DNA of 64,000 nt from JAUWCL01 sp964599375 (GTDB taxonomy: Bacteria > Krumholzibacteriota > Krumholzibacteriia > Krumholzibacteriales > Krumholzibacteriaceae): positions 18,212 through 82,211 of the forward strand of contig CAZREW010000013.1 in assembly GCA_964599375.1 (NCBI GenBank), in the 5' to 3' direction. A model generated the notes under the pieces. That model saw only the letters and a program-made list of their open reading frames with translations. It was not told where the DNA came from and ran no database searches. This document shows positions 1 to 8,297 of this stretch, one piece after another. Position 1 is the stretch's first letter, and each line of letters opens with the position of its first letter. The position numbers and the translations under genes are program-made.

Positions 1-216
1 TCCGGCTGCACGGTCCATTTTGTGGATGCCGGCGTAGACACAGGCCCGATTATAATCCAGAAAGTCGTACCGGTGATGCGGGACGACACCGAAGAATCTC
101 TCAGCGCAAGGATTCTTGTCGAGGAGCACAAGGCATATCCGGAAGCGGTCAGGCTGTATGCCGGCGGAAAGATCAATATCGAGGGAAGGAGAGTCCTGAT
201 TAGTGATGAGCATTGA
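1..216 (+). CDS. purN: Phosphoribosylglycinamide formyltransferase, C-terminal part
   Basis: The reading frame is open from base 1, so the 5' end lies outside the window; 71 residues remain. PurN transfers a formyl group from 10-formyl-THF to GAR, the third step of IMP synthesis. The fragment starts with the family's catalytic-core motif VHFVDAGVDTGPIIIQ. The Asp at fragment residue 13 (DTGP) matches the essential Asp of the DxGP motif, and the preceding His (residue 6) sits in the usual loop. The stop codon overlaps the purC start, and purC, purH and guaA follow on the same strand, which supports a purine operon. The folate-dependent type is preferred over PurT because PurT is an unrelated ATP-grasp enzyme. 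Confidence 0.9.
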   Translation, partial: SGCTVHFVDAGVDTGPIIIQKVVPVMRDDTEESLSARILVEEHKAYPEAVRLYAGGKINIEGRRVLISDEH

Positions 217-1099
217 TAAAAACATATTGCCGGGGATCGTCCCCGACTACAGCGGCAAGGTCAGGGATATCTACGATCTGGGAGAGATGCTTCTCATCGT
301 CGCATCTGACCGCCTTTCCGCTTTCGATTCAGTCATCCCAACACCGATACCTGGCAAGGGAATAGTCCTTAATACTCTATCCGCAGCCTGGTTCGACAAG
401 TTCGATACAGTGCCCAACCACATGATCTCAATCGAGGTCGATGACTTCCCCGATCCGTTCAACAAGTTTCCCGATCAGCTCGCGGGCAGGTCGATGCTGG
501 TAAAGAAAGCGGACAGGCTGGACATAGAATGCATAGTAAGGGGTTATATATCTGGATCCGGATGGAAGGAATACCAGAAGACCGGATCCGTCTGTGGGAT
601 CAAGCTTCCGGGCGGGCTGAGGAACTCGGACAAACTTGAAAGGCCGATATTCACCCCGTCGACAAAGGCTGATTCGGGGCACGATGAGAATATATCGATC
701 GAGGAGGCTGCGAGGATCGTAGGGAAGAATACCGCCTCGGAACTTGAGAGGATAAGCCTTGAACTTTATACCAGGGCGAGCGAGTTCGCACTGACCAAGG
801 GGATCATCATCGCCGACACCAAATTCGAATTCGGGGTCACAGAGGGAGGGATCATAGTGATAGATGAGGTCCTGACCCCCGATTCCTCGAGGTTCTGGCT
901 TGTCGACGAATACTCGCCCGGCCGTCAGCAGAAGAGCCTCGACAAGCAGTACGTCAGGGATTTTCTTGACCGGAGCGGCTGGAATCACGAACCGCCGGCA
1001 CCAGAACTTCCCGCTGATGTAGTCAAGAAGACCAGGGAGCGCTACGCTCTCGCTGTAAAGATGTTGTTTCCTGAGCTCGACATCGAAAGGTATTTGTGA
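206..1099 (+). CDS. purC: Phosphoribosylaminoimidazole-succinocarboxamide synthase
   Basis: PurC joins aspartate to CAIR with ATP to make SAICAR in the cytosol. The 297-residue protein shows the family motifs in order: VRDIYDLG, DRLSAFD (nucleotide-binding N-lobe), IECIVRGYISGSGW (about residues 105-118), IADTKFEFG and IDEVLTPDSSRFW near the middle and end. Length is that of the long, yeast-like form (about 300 residues) rather than the short E. coli form (237). A GTG immediately precedes the chosen ATG; either start overlaps the purN stop by about 11 bases, indicating translational coupling. The stop TGA overlaps the purH ATG. Confidence 0.95.
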   Translation: MSIDKNILPGIVPDYSGKVRDIYDLGEMLLIVASDRLSAFDSVIPTPIPGKGIVLNTLSAAWFDKFDTVPNHMISIEVDDFPDPFNKFPDQLAGRSMLVKKADRLDIECIVRGYISGSGWKEYQKTGSVCGIKLPGGLRNSDKLERPIFTPSTKADSGHDENISIEEAARIVGKNTASELERISLELYTRASEFALTKGIIIADTKFEFGVTEGGIIVIDEVLTPDSSRFWLVDEYSPGRQQKSLDKQYVRDFLDRSGWNHEPPAPELPADVVKKTRERYALAVKMLFPELDIERYL

Positions 1100-2661
1100 T
1101 GAACAGGAGGATCGAAAGGGCGCTGATCAGCGTTACGGACAAGGATGGAGTCGTGGATTTCGCGAGCGGGCTTGCCGGCAGGGGAGTGGAGATAATAGCG
1201 TCAGGCGGCACCGCCAGGGCAATAAAAGAAGCCGGGATAGAAGTGACGGAGATCAGCGAGGTGACGGGATTCCCCGAGTGCATGGACGGAAGAGTGAAGA
1301 CGCTGCATCCGAAAGTGCATGGAGGGATACTCGCCGACCGCGGCAAGAAGAAACACCTCGAACAGGCTGCCGAGCTTGGGATAGATCTCATTGACCTGGT
1401 AGCAGTCAATCTTTACCGGTTCAGGGAAGCCGCGTCAGACTCTTCGCTTTCCGAGAAGGAGATCGTCGAGCAGATCGACATAGGCGGGCCTACGCTCATA
1501 AGGTCGGCGGCGAAGAATCACGCTTCGGTGACGATCGTGACCGACCCAACGGATTACGCGTCCATCCTCGGTGAAATGGACGAAAACGATGGATGCGTCA
1601 CGGACGGGACCAGGCGTAAGCTCGCCTCGAAGGCTTTCCACCATACCGCATCCTACGATGCCGCCATATCCGTGTGGTTCGAAAGCATAGAGGCGCCAGG
1701 GGAGCTGCCCGAAGAGATTATAACGGCCTATAGAAGATTCCGCTCCCTTCGGTACGGTGAAAACCCTCACCAGAAGGCGGCCCTGTATATCGAGGAATCT
1801 CCCGCCGGTTCCTTCCACAGGTTTATCCAGCACCAGGGGAAGGAACTGTCCTTCAACAATATCCAGGATATGTGGGCTGCCTGGCTTCTCGCCCGTGATC
1901 TCGGGGAGAATGCCTGCGCCATACTGAAACATATGAATCCGTGCGGAGCTGCTGTCTGCCCGACTGTCGCAGAGAGCTTCATCAGGGCGCGAAAGACCGA
2001 TCCCGTCTCGGCATTCGGCAGCGTCATATCCATAAACGGGATCGTGGACGAGGAACTCGCGGCCGCCTCCAGGGACGGATTCGTCGAGGTGATCCTCGCG
2101 AGAGGATTTACAGACGGCGCCCTGGATGCACTGAAGAAGAAAAAGAACCTCAGACTCATAACCATACCCGAAGAGGAATGGGAAAGAGAGATCTCCGGTC
2201 TCATCAGGAGAGAGGCCGGACCGATGCTCCTGGTCCAGGAACAGGACACCGGGTTTCCGGAGATCGAGAAACTCGAGATCGTCACATCCAGGAAACCCTC
2301 CCAGGAGGAGGAGAAGGCGATGCGCCTTTCCTGGAAAGTCGTAAAACATATGAAATCGAACGGGATAGTCATCTGCGACTCCCTCGGGACCATCGGCGTC
2401 GGAGCGGGACAGATGAGCAGGGTCGATTCCTGCAGGATCGCTGTGGACAAGGCACGCATGGAGAATATGAAGATAGAGGGCGCTTCAGCGGGTTCCGATG
2501 CGTACTTCCCCTTTCCGGACGGAGTCGAGACTCTCGCTGAAGCCGGCGTGAAATGCATAATCCAGCCCGGCGGATCTATAAGGGATGACGAGGTGTTCGC
2601 TGCGGCAGAGAAACTCGGTATCACAATGGCTATAACCGGCAGAAGGCATTTCAGACACTAG
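1099..2661 (+). CDS. purH: Bifunctional AICAR formyltransferase / IMP cyclohydrolase
   Basis: PurH performs the last two steps of IMP synthesis. The 520-residue protein has an N-terminal MGS-like cyclohydrolase domain (about 1-200, with KTLHPKVHGGILADR) and a C-terminal AICAR transformylase domain. The latter holds the signature KHMNPCGAAV, including the catalytic Lys-His, and the closing motifs SDAYFPFPD and IIQPGGSIRDDEV. Length is normal for the family (about 510-530). Its ATG overlaps the purC TGA (ATGA), and a GTG just upstream is an alternative start. guaA follows after 15 bases, so IMP made here is passed to GMP synthesis encoded by the same transcript. Confidence 0.96.
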   Translation: MNRRIERALISVTDKDGVVDFASGLAGRGVEIIASGGTARAIKEAGIEVTEISEVTGFPECMDGRVKTLHPKVHGGILADRGKKKHLEQAAELGIDLIDLVAVNLYRFREAASDSSLSEKEIVEQIDIGGPTLIRSAAKNHASVTIVTDPTDYASILGEMDENDGCVTDGTRRKLASKAFHHTASYDAAISVWFESIEAPGELPEEIITAYRRFRSLRYGENPHQKAALYIEESPAGSFHRFIQHQGKELSFNNIQDMWAAWLLARDLGENACAILKHMNPCGAAVCPTVAESFIRARKTDPVSAFGSVISINGIVDEELAAASRDGFVEVILARGFTDGALDALKKKKNLRLITIPEEEWEREISGLIRREAGPMLLVQEQDTGFPEIEKLEIVTSRKPSQEEEKAMRLSWKVVKHMKSNGIVICDSLGTIGVGAGQMSRVDSCRIAVDKARMENMKIEGASAGSDAYFPFPDGVETLAEAGVKCIIQPGGSIRDDEVFAAAEKLGITMAITGRRHFRH

Positions 2662-2676
2662 GAGGAGCATCAGCTC

Positions 2677-4227
2677 ATGATGAGGGAGTGGGAAGGCGAA
2701 TCCATCGTGATCCTCGATTTCGGATCGCAGTACACGCAGCTGATCGCCCGAAGGATAAGGGCGGAGAGCGTCTTCTCGGTCATACTGCCGAATTCCGCAT
2801 CCCTCTCGGAAATAATCGCGGAAAAGCCGAAGGGGCTCGTTCTTTCGGGCGGTCCGGCCGACCTTACCGAGGAAAGCGCACCAGGGCTGGCTGCGGACAT
2901 TTTTACACTCGGAATCCCTGTTCTTGGAATATGTTACGGGATGCAGTTAATATCCAGAATGAAGGGTGCCGAACTGGAGAAGGCCGACAACCGGGAGTTC
3001 GGGCACACCAAAATCGAGGTTGATACGGACGCGGTCCTTTTCAGGGGCACTCCGCATGAGCAGAAGGTCTGGATGAGCCACGGAGTGCGCCTCAAGTCGA
3101 TGCCTGAAGGATTCGATGTGATCGCGTCATCGACAGGATGCCCGATTGCAGCGATGAGCAATGACATGGAGCGTATTTACGGCCTCCAGTTCCACCCTGA
3201 GGTGTTCCATACCGAGAACGGCAACGAGATACTGCAGAACTTTCTTTTCGAGATATGCGGGTGTGACAGGACGTGGAGCTCGAGGTCATTCGTCGAACTG
3301 GAAGTCTCAAGGATAAGGAAAAGGGTCGCAGACGCGAGAGTCCTGTGCGCAGTGAGCGGCGGCGTGGATAGCTCGGTCATGGCGGCCCTCGTCGACCGTG
3401 CCATCGGCAGACAGCTCGTACCGGTATTCGTCGACAACGGGCTGCTGAGGGAGGACGAGGCCGATGAGGTCCGTGAAATACTTGCCGGGTGCCTCACAAC
3501 AGAGCTTGTATTCGTTGACGCCTCAGATGAGTTCCTCTCGAGGCTTGATGGAGTCAGCGATCCTGAGACGAAGAGGAAGATCATCGGCAAGACATTCATC
3601 GATGTATTCGAGAGAGAGAGCGAGAGGCACGGGCCTTTCGCGTTCCTCGCGCAGGGGACGCTCTATCCCGATGTCATTGAGAGCCGGTCTACGGTCGGGC
3701 CGTCCGACACGATCAAGTCCCATCATAACGTGGGAGGCCTTCCGGAAGAGATGAGCTTCGAACTGATAGAGCCACTCTCGCTCCTCTTCAAGGACGAGGT
3801 AAGGGAGGTAGGCAGGTTCCTCGATCTGCCTGCCGAACAGATCGAACGTCACCCCTTCCCCGGGCCGGGCCTTGCTGTCAGGGTCCCTGGCGCTATAACC
3901 AGGGCGGACCTCGATCTGCTTCGCAGGGTAGACCGGATATTCATAGACGGGCTCAAGCGCACGGGGCTCTATAAGGAGGTCTGGCAGGCGTTCGCCGTTC
4001 TCCTTCCCGTCAGAAGCGTAGGCGTTATGGGAGACGAGCGCACCTATCAGAAAGCCGCGGCCCTGCGGGCAGTCACCAGCACGGACGGGATGACCGCGGA
4101 CTGGGCCAGGCTCCCGTATGATTTCCTGCAGGGTATATCCAACGAGATAATCAACAGGGTGGACGGCGTGAACAGGGTCGTTTACGACATCAGCTCCAAG
4201 CCGCCAAGCACGATCGAATGGGAATGA
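2677..4227 (+). CDS. guaA: GMP synthase (glutamine-hydrolysing)
   Basis: GuaA converts XMP to GMP using glutamine and ATP. The 516-residue protein has an N-terminal class I amidotransferase domain with the nucleophile in GICYGM (Cys86) and the His/Glu pair in LQFHPEVFHTENG. The ATP pyrophosphatase domain begins near residue 222 with the P-loop SGGVDSSVMAAL. The C-terminal dimerisation domain ends with the family tail RVVYDISSKPPSTIEWE. An AGGAGGAG Shine-Dalgarno lies upstream of the start at 2677; a second ATG follows directly. It ends the recognisable purine genes of this operon. Confidence 0.97.
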   Translation: MMREWEGESIVILDFGSQYTQLIARRIRAESVFSVILPNSASLSEIIAEKPKGLVLSGGPADLTEESAPGLAADIFTLGIPVLGICYGMQLISRMKGAELEKADNREFGHTKIEVDTDAVLFRGTPHEQKVWMSHGVRLKSMPEGFDVIASSTGCPIAAMSNDMERIYGLQFHPEVFHTENGNEILQNFLFEICGCDRTWSSRSFVELEVSRIRKRVADARVLCAVSGGVDSSVMAALVDRAIGRQLVPVFVDNGLLREDEADEVREILAGCLTTELVFVDASDEFLSRLDGVSDPETKRKIIGKTFIDVFERESERHGPFAFLAQGTLYPDVIESRSTVGPSDTIKSHHNVGGLPEEMSFELIEPLSLLFKDEVREVGRFLDLPAEQIERHPFPGPGLAVRVPGAITRADLDLLRRVDRIFIDGLKRTGLYKEVWQAFAVLLPVRSVGVMGDERTYQKAAALRAVTSTDGMTADWARLPYDFLQGISNEIINRVDGVNRVVYDISSKPPSTIEWE

Positions 4228-4269
4228 CGACGGGCCGGCGGAAATGAACCCTCTGGTTCTCCTGATATC

Positions 4270-6297
4270 ATGATAACTGGAAAAGGACTTCTCATCATCT
4301 TGAGCGCCGCGCTGCTCCGCATGCCCGCGGACGCATGCGGCGAGGAGTCCCTTTCCGGAGCGATGCGGGCGGTCAAGGCGGACAGTTTCGCCGCAGCCCT
4401 TGAAATCTCATACGCGCGTGATTCCAATCCCTGGCTGGAGGTTTTCAGGCTGGAAACGAGGGCGCAGGCCTTCCTGGGATTGGGCGACAGCATCCGCGCC
4501 GCCCAGCGGGCCTTCTCCGCACTTCGTCTCATATCCAGCGGCCAAGCTGAAGGTCATCCGGAAGAAGACCACCTGATCGATCTAGCAGCCATGTGCGGAG
4601 GACCAGAACTTGCGTTTCCATTTGTAACCGATGACAATTCTTCCAGGCTGCGCCCGAGGACGCTTCTCCTTCTGGCGCGTATCAGTCTCGAGTCTGGCGA
4701 TACTTCCGGTGCTGCCGGATACATCTCACTCGCAGCTGAACGGAGACCGGGCGCCTGCGAGGTAGTTCTTCTCAGGGAGATGGCCGCCATGGGAGCGCTG
4801 GATCTGCCTGAAGTCTCCCGGGAAACGGTCGCGTCCCTGGCGACTTCCGCCATATCAGCAAGGGACCTTGAGACTTCACGACTCCTGATCGACCTCGTCA
4901 GATCGACGGCGCAGTACACCTGGTTGGCCGACATCCTGGACGCCGACCTTTCAGTCGCCTCAGGCAGGGGAGCGAAAGCTATCGCACGCTACCGTTCGGT
5001 CTTCCACGCTGAAGAATGCCCGGTCGAAGGTAAAAAGCTGGCCCTCCAAAAGCTTGCGGACCTTCAATACAGGATGAAGAGATATCGCGACGCATTAGAA
5101 AGCTACCGGACATTCAGGCTCTATTTTCCGGACGATCCTTTCGCAGAGATATCCACGGACTGGTCCGCACGGATAGATGCCGCCGCCGGAAGACTCAAAG
5201 CGGCTGCGGAAACATGGCGGATGATATCGGATAAGGGGGCCGTTACCAGTGCGGGACGCGAGGCTCTCCTCGCCATGGCCGCAGTCCTCGAGAAACTCGG
5301 AAGAAAGGACGAGGCATACTCCATCCTCGTGGAGAATCTACCCCGTGCCGATGGAAGATTACGGGCCGCGTACCTATACTGGATCGTAAGGACCTGCGGC
5401 GACGAGCGACTTCGTTCAGACCATGCACTGTCGCTTCGAGGAGAAGCCGCGGGATCGTTCTATGCACGGGCCATCGAGGACGGCTCCGGATTCCTAAACG
5501 CGGACGAAGAACGGGACATCGTGCCGCGGATCAGCTTGCTGGAGACGGAGACCAGAAACACCGCCTTCCCCGCAGCAGGCCCGCCGGTCGACCTTCCGTC
5601 ATTAGAAGCATTCAGGTACTTTGCGGCTGAAAAGATGAAAAGCGAGGCCTCGGACTGCGCCAGGAGCTACTTGGCAGCACTCGGATCGGACGAAAGGGGA
5701 TCTAGTATCCCGACCCTTTACAATGAAGCAAGGGCGGCAGGCCTGGAGAACCTCTGCCTCGAACTGGCGGCGGCCGATCCAGGACTTTTTCCCGGAATGA
5801 AGGATCATCTGAAATATCTCTACCCCTTCACATTTGGTTCCGAGATCGACAGGGGCTCGAAGGAAAGAAATCTTCCGCCGGAGCTTGTCCTCGCGGTCAT
5901 AAGAGAGGAGAGCAGGTTCGACGAAGAGATCATTTCTCCGGCCGGCGCCTGCGGTCTCATGCAGATAATGCCGTCGACCGGAGAATGGATAGGGAAAAAG
6001 ATCGGCCGTAAACACATCGTCATGCAGGACCTGCGTGATCCCGGGTTTAATATCGAGGCCGGCTGCTGGTATCTCAGATTCCTGCTCGACAGGTCGGATG
6101 AATCGATAGTTGCCGCCCTTGCCGCCTACAATGCCGGGCACGGCCGGATGGAGTCCTGGAAGAAGAGATACCGCCCTCACGATGACCCGCTTGCCGCTCT
6201 AGAACTCATAGGCCCGTCGGAGACAAGGCAGTATGTCCGGCGGGTCCTTGAATCGATGGCCACGTACACCCGATTGGCGGCAGGCGTCCGCGAATGA
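4270..6297 (+). CDS. Soluble lytic murein transglycosylase-like protein
   Basis: This 675-residue protein probably cleaves peptidoglycan glycan strands in the periplasm with 1,6-anhydro ring formation. It starts with a signal-peptide-like segment (residues 1 to about 23, ending near ADACG). A long helical TPR-like superhelix follows, as in Slt70. The C-terminal SLT domain (about 530-660) shows the goose-type lysozyme motifs: VIREESRFD with catalytic Glu547, SPAGACGLMQIMPSTG and AAYNAGHGR. The Shine-Dalgarno is weak. It lies 42 bases after guaA and before a terminator, so it may be read through from the purine operon, although it has no metabolic link. Slt is the closest named family; the N-terminal part is too diverged to assign a precise subfamily. 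Confidence 0.85.
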   Translation: MITGKGLLIILSAALLRMPADACGEESLSGAMRAVKADSFAAALEISYARDSNPWLEVFRLETRAQAFLGLGDSIRAAQRAFSALRLISSGQAEGHPEEDHLIDLAAMCGGPELAFPFVTDDNSSRLRPRTLLLLARISLESGDTSGAAGYISLAAERRPGACEVVLLREMAAMGALDLPEVSRETVASLATSAISARDLETSRLLIDLVRSTAQYTWLADILDADLSVASGRGAKAIARYRSVFHAEECPVEGKKLALQKLADLQYRMKRYRDALESYRTFRLYFPDDPFAEISTDWSARIDAAAGRLKAAAETWRMISDKGAVTSAGREALLAMAAVLEKLGRKDEAYSILVENLPRADGRLRAAYLYWIVRTCGDERLRSDHALSLRGEAAGSFYARAIEDGSGFLNADEERDIVPRISLLETETRNTAFPAAGPPVDLPSLEAFRYFAAEKMKSEASDCARSYLAALGSDERGSSIPTLYNEARAAGLENLCLELAAADPGLFPGMKDHLKYLYPFTFGSEIDRGSKERNLPPELVLAVIREESRFDEEIISPAGACGLMQIMPSTGEWIGKKIGRKHIVMQDLRDPGFNIEAGCWYLRFLLDRSDESIVAALAAYNAGHGRMESWKKRYRPHDDPLAALELIGPSETRQYVRRVLESMATYTRLAAGVRE

Positions 6298-6385
6298 CCC
6301 GCCGCGCCCAACGCTCCCTGAATGAATCCTTTACAGAAGTCGTGCGCCAGGTTTCTCATCAAAGAGGCATTTATCCTGCCGGTAC

Positions 6386-6409
6386 TGAGGCCCTTCATGC
6401 CTCATTTTT
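6386..6409 (+). terminator. Rho-independent terminator after the purine/lytic transglycosylase unit
   Basis: A perfect 6-bp stem (TGAGGC / GCCTCA) with a 7-base loop is followed at once by five T residues. It lies 89 bases after the transglycosylase stop, within the 278-base gap before the next gene. The rest of that gap shows no convincing ORF or promoter. Confidence 0.6.
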
Positions 6410-6575
6410 CAGAACACCCTTTTTCAGCCATGCGTAACTCATTGATAATATTTCCCATGCGCTGCATCAGAATGGGGGGCGGATGATCTCCTATTTGGCC
6501 TGTGACTTGCTAATAGTCCCACGAGGGGTGTCCTGATGACATAGAAATGGTCAAAGGCAAGGAAGGTCGTATATC

Positions 6576-7517
6576 ATGTTCGTTGAAACATTCCTCAGGT
6601 TTATCCCTAAAAACAATCTTAAGAAGGCTATAGCCTTCTTTAACAAGGGTGATTACAGGAAAGCCTGCAAGGAATTCGAGGAATACATCGATCACTCAGG
6701 CGAAATGAACGCCGGGAAGGACCAGGAGCTTCTCCGGATGTATATGGTCGAGTCGTACACTGAGTACTCGAAAAAGCTCGATGGCGACGGAGACACTTCA
6801 GGAGCCGTCAAGCAGCTGGAGAAAGCGATCGAACTTCAGCCGAAGTATGCTGACGTCCATTTCGGACTGGGAAAACTCTATGAAAAAGCCGGTAACAGGG
6901 TGAATTCGAGAGAGAGCCTCAAGAGGGCCCTGTCGATCAACCCGAATTACTTCAAGGCGCGCGTGATGCTGGCCAGGAGTTACTGGCTCGATGGTAATCA
7001 CGCCCGCAGCGCCGAGGAACTCGTTTCGAGCCTTTCTTCTTCGCCGGCATTCTTTATCGAACATGTCCAGGAACTCACAGGTATGATCAACAACGATCCC
7101 GCGAACGAGGATATAACCGACCTCTTCAGGAAGCTCCTCGAGGAGAGGCCGTCTTCCTCGCAGGTCAGTAAGCAGCTGGCCCTGGAATCGATCCAGAACG
7201 GTGATTACGACTTCGCTCTTGCCGAGTTGAAAAAGGCGCTTTCCCTTCATCCTGATTATCCCGATCTGCATAACATGCTCGGAATAGCATACGCCAACAC
7301 CGGTATGACCGATGACGCCATAATGGAATTTGAGACGGCCCTAAAGATAAATCCAGAATACCTTAAGGCGAGGCTGAACCTCGCTCTCTCGCTCTATGAG
7401 AAGGGTGCCCGGGTGGAGTCCAGGAAGAACCTCGACATAGTCCTGAGGCTGGACCCTGAAAACGAACTTGCGCAGAATCTCATGAATGAACTGTCACCTG
7501 TTGGGAGCGAGAGGTAG
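6576..7517 (+). CDS. TPR-repeat protein of unknown function
   Basis: A 313-residue protein without a signal peptide or membrane segment, so probably cytoplasmic. It is made of tetratricopeptide repeats: one at about residues 80-150 (AIELQPKYADVHFGLGKLYE, ALSINPNYFKARVMLARSYW) and another block at about 215-305 (ALSLHPDYPDLHNMLGIAYA, ALKINPEYLKARLNLALSLY). TPRs are protein-binding scaffolds; no catalytic motif is visible. The Shine-Dalgarno AAGGAAGG is about 10 bases upstream. Its TAG stop is directly followed by the ATG of a DnaJ-TPR gene, so the two are surely co-transcribed and may act together. I do not recognise a specific family. Confidence 0.85.
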   Translation: MFVETFLRFIPKNNLKKAIAFFNKGDYRKACKEFEEYIDHSGEMNAGKDQELLRMYMVESYTEYSKKLDGDGDTSGAVKQLEKAIELQPKYADVHFGLGKLYEKAGNRVNSRESLKRALSINPNYFKARVMLARSYWLDGNHARSAEELVSSLSSSPAFFIEHVQELTGMINNDPANEDITDLFRKLLEERPSSSQVSKQLALESIQNGDYDFALAELKKALSLHPDYPDLHNMLGIAYANTGMTDDAIMEFETALKINPEYLKARLNLALSLYEKGARVESRKNLDIVLRLDPENELAQNLMNELSPVGSER

Positions 7518-8219
7518 ATGGCCGTGAAGAATACCAAGACAGAATACTATTCAATACTCGAAGTATGGCCTAAATCCTCCGCGGAGGAGATCAAGAAGAA
7601 TTACTTCAGGCTTGCCAAGCTTTACCACCCGGACGTCGCGGGTGACAAGCCTGAGAACAGGGAGCGGTTCAAGCTTATCAACGAGGCGTTCGGCATACTG
7701 AGCGACCCGCAGAAGCGCCGAGATTACGATGAGTCTATCCGTGTAAAGGGTGGCGCCACAACGGCCGGCAAGGAGATGCGCGAGCAGGACAGCAGGGGCG
7801 CCTCCATGGCGTTCAGACAGGCCCGCGACTCCATGAGAGCCGGACGGTACGACAAGGCGATAATGCTTCTCAGGACAGCGATACGGTTCGATCCATCGGA
7901 TCCCGCGTATCACAGCTGGTATGGATTCTGCCTCGCGATGACCAATTCCGACCTCCACGAAGCGAGGGACGCCTGCAGAAAGGCGATCGAGATCGAGTTC
8001 TACAGCGCCGACTTCCACGCCAACCTGGGATTCGTCTACTTCAAGGCCGGCCTCAAGAACCTGGCTGTAAAGCATTTTACCGACGCGCTTAAATGGGATC
8101 CTGATCATAACCTGGCCAAAAAGGTCATGGCCCAGCTCGACGGCGGCAGCTCCCCTTATGGCGGGGCCGGACCGATCGACAAGATGATATCAGGATTCAA
8201 GAAGATATTCTCAGGTTGA
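7518..8219 (+). CDS. DnaJ-domain protein with C-terminal TPR repeats
   Basis: This 233-residue protein starts with a J-domain (about 10-72): YYSILEVWPKSSAEEIKKNY, then the essential HPD tripeptide in LYHPDVAG, and ERFKLINEAFGILSDPQKRR. The HPD motif stimulates Hsp70/DnaK ATPase, so an Hsp70 partner is expected. There is no Gly/Phe linker, zinc finger or DnaJ C-terminal domain, so it is not canonical DnaJ. Residues about 95-200 form TPR-like helices (RSMRAGRYDKAIMLLRTAIR-type). It abuts the preceding TPR gene with zero spacing, and a propeller protein follows. A co-chaperone role in assembling or delivering the neighbouring proteins is inference only. Confidence 0.85.
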   Translation: MAVKNTKTEYYSILEVWPKSSAEEIKKNYFRLAKLYHPDVAGDKPENRERFKLINEAFGILSDPQKRRDYDESIRVKGGATTAGKEMREQDSRGASMAFRQARDSMRAGRYDKAIMLLRTAIRFDPSDPAYHSWYGFCLAMTNSDLHEARDACRKAIEIEFYSADFHANLGFVYFKAGLKNLAVKHFTDALKWDPDHNLAKKVMAQLDGGSSPYGGAGPIDKMISGFKKIFSG

Positions 8220-8297
8220 CGCAGGGCGCAGAATATATTCGATTAATTGTTGATTTTTCAAGCTCCTCTGGCTAACCTCTCTTCCGAGGTGATTGCC

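Noticed and set aside
1435..2349. Minus-strand open frame (about 304 codons) opposite purH
   Set aside because: It is antisense to conserved purH motifs and has no start context.
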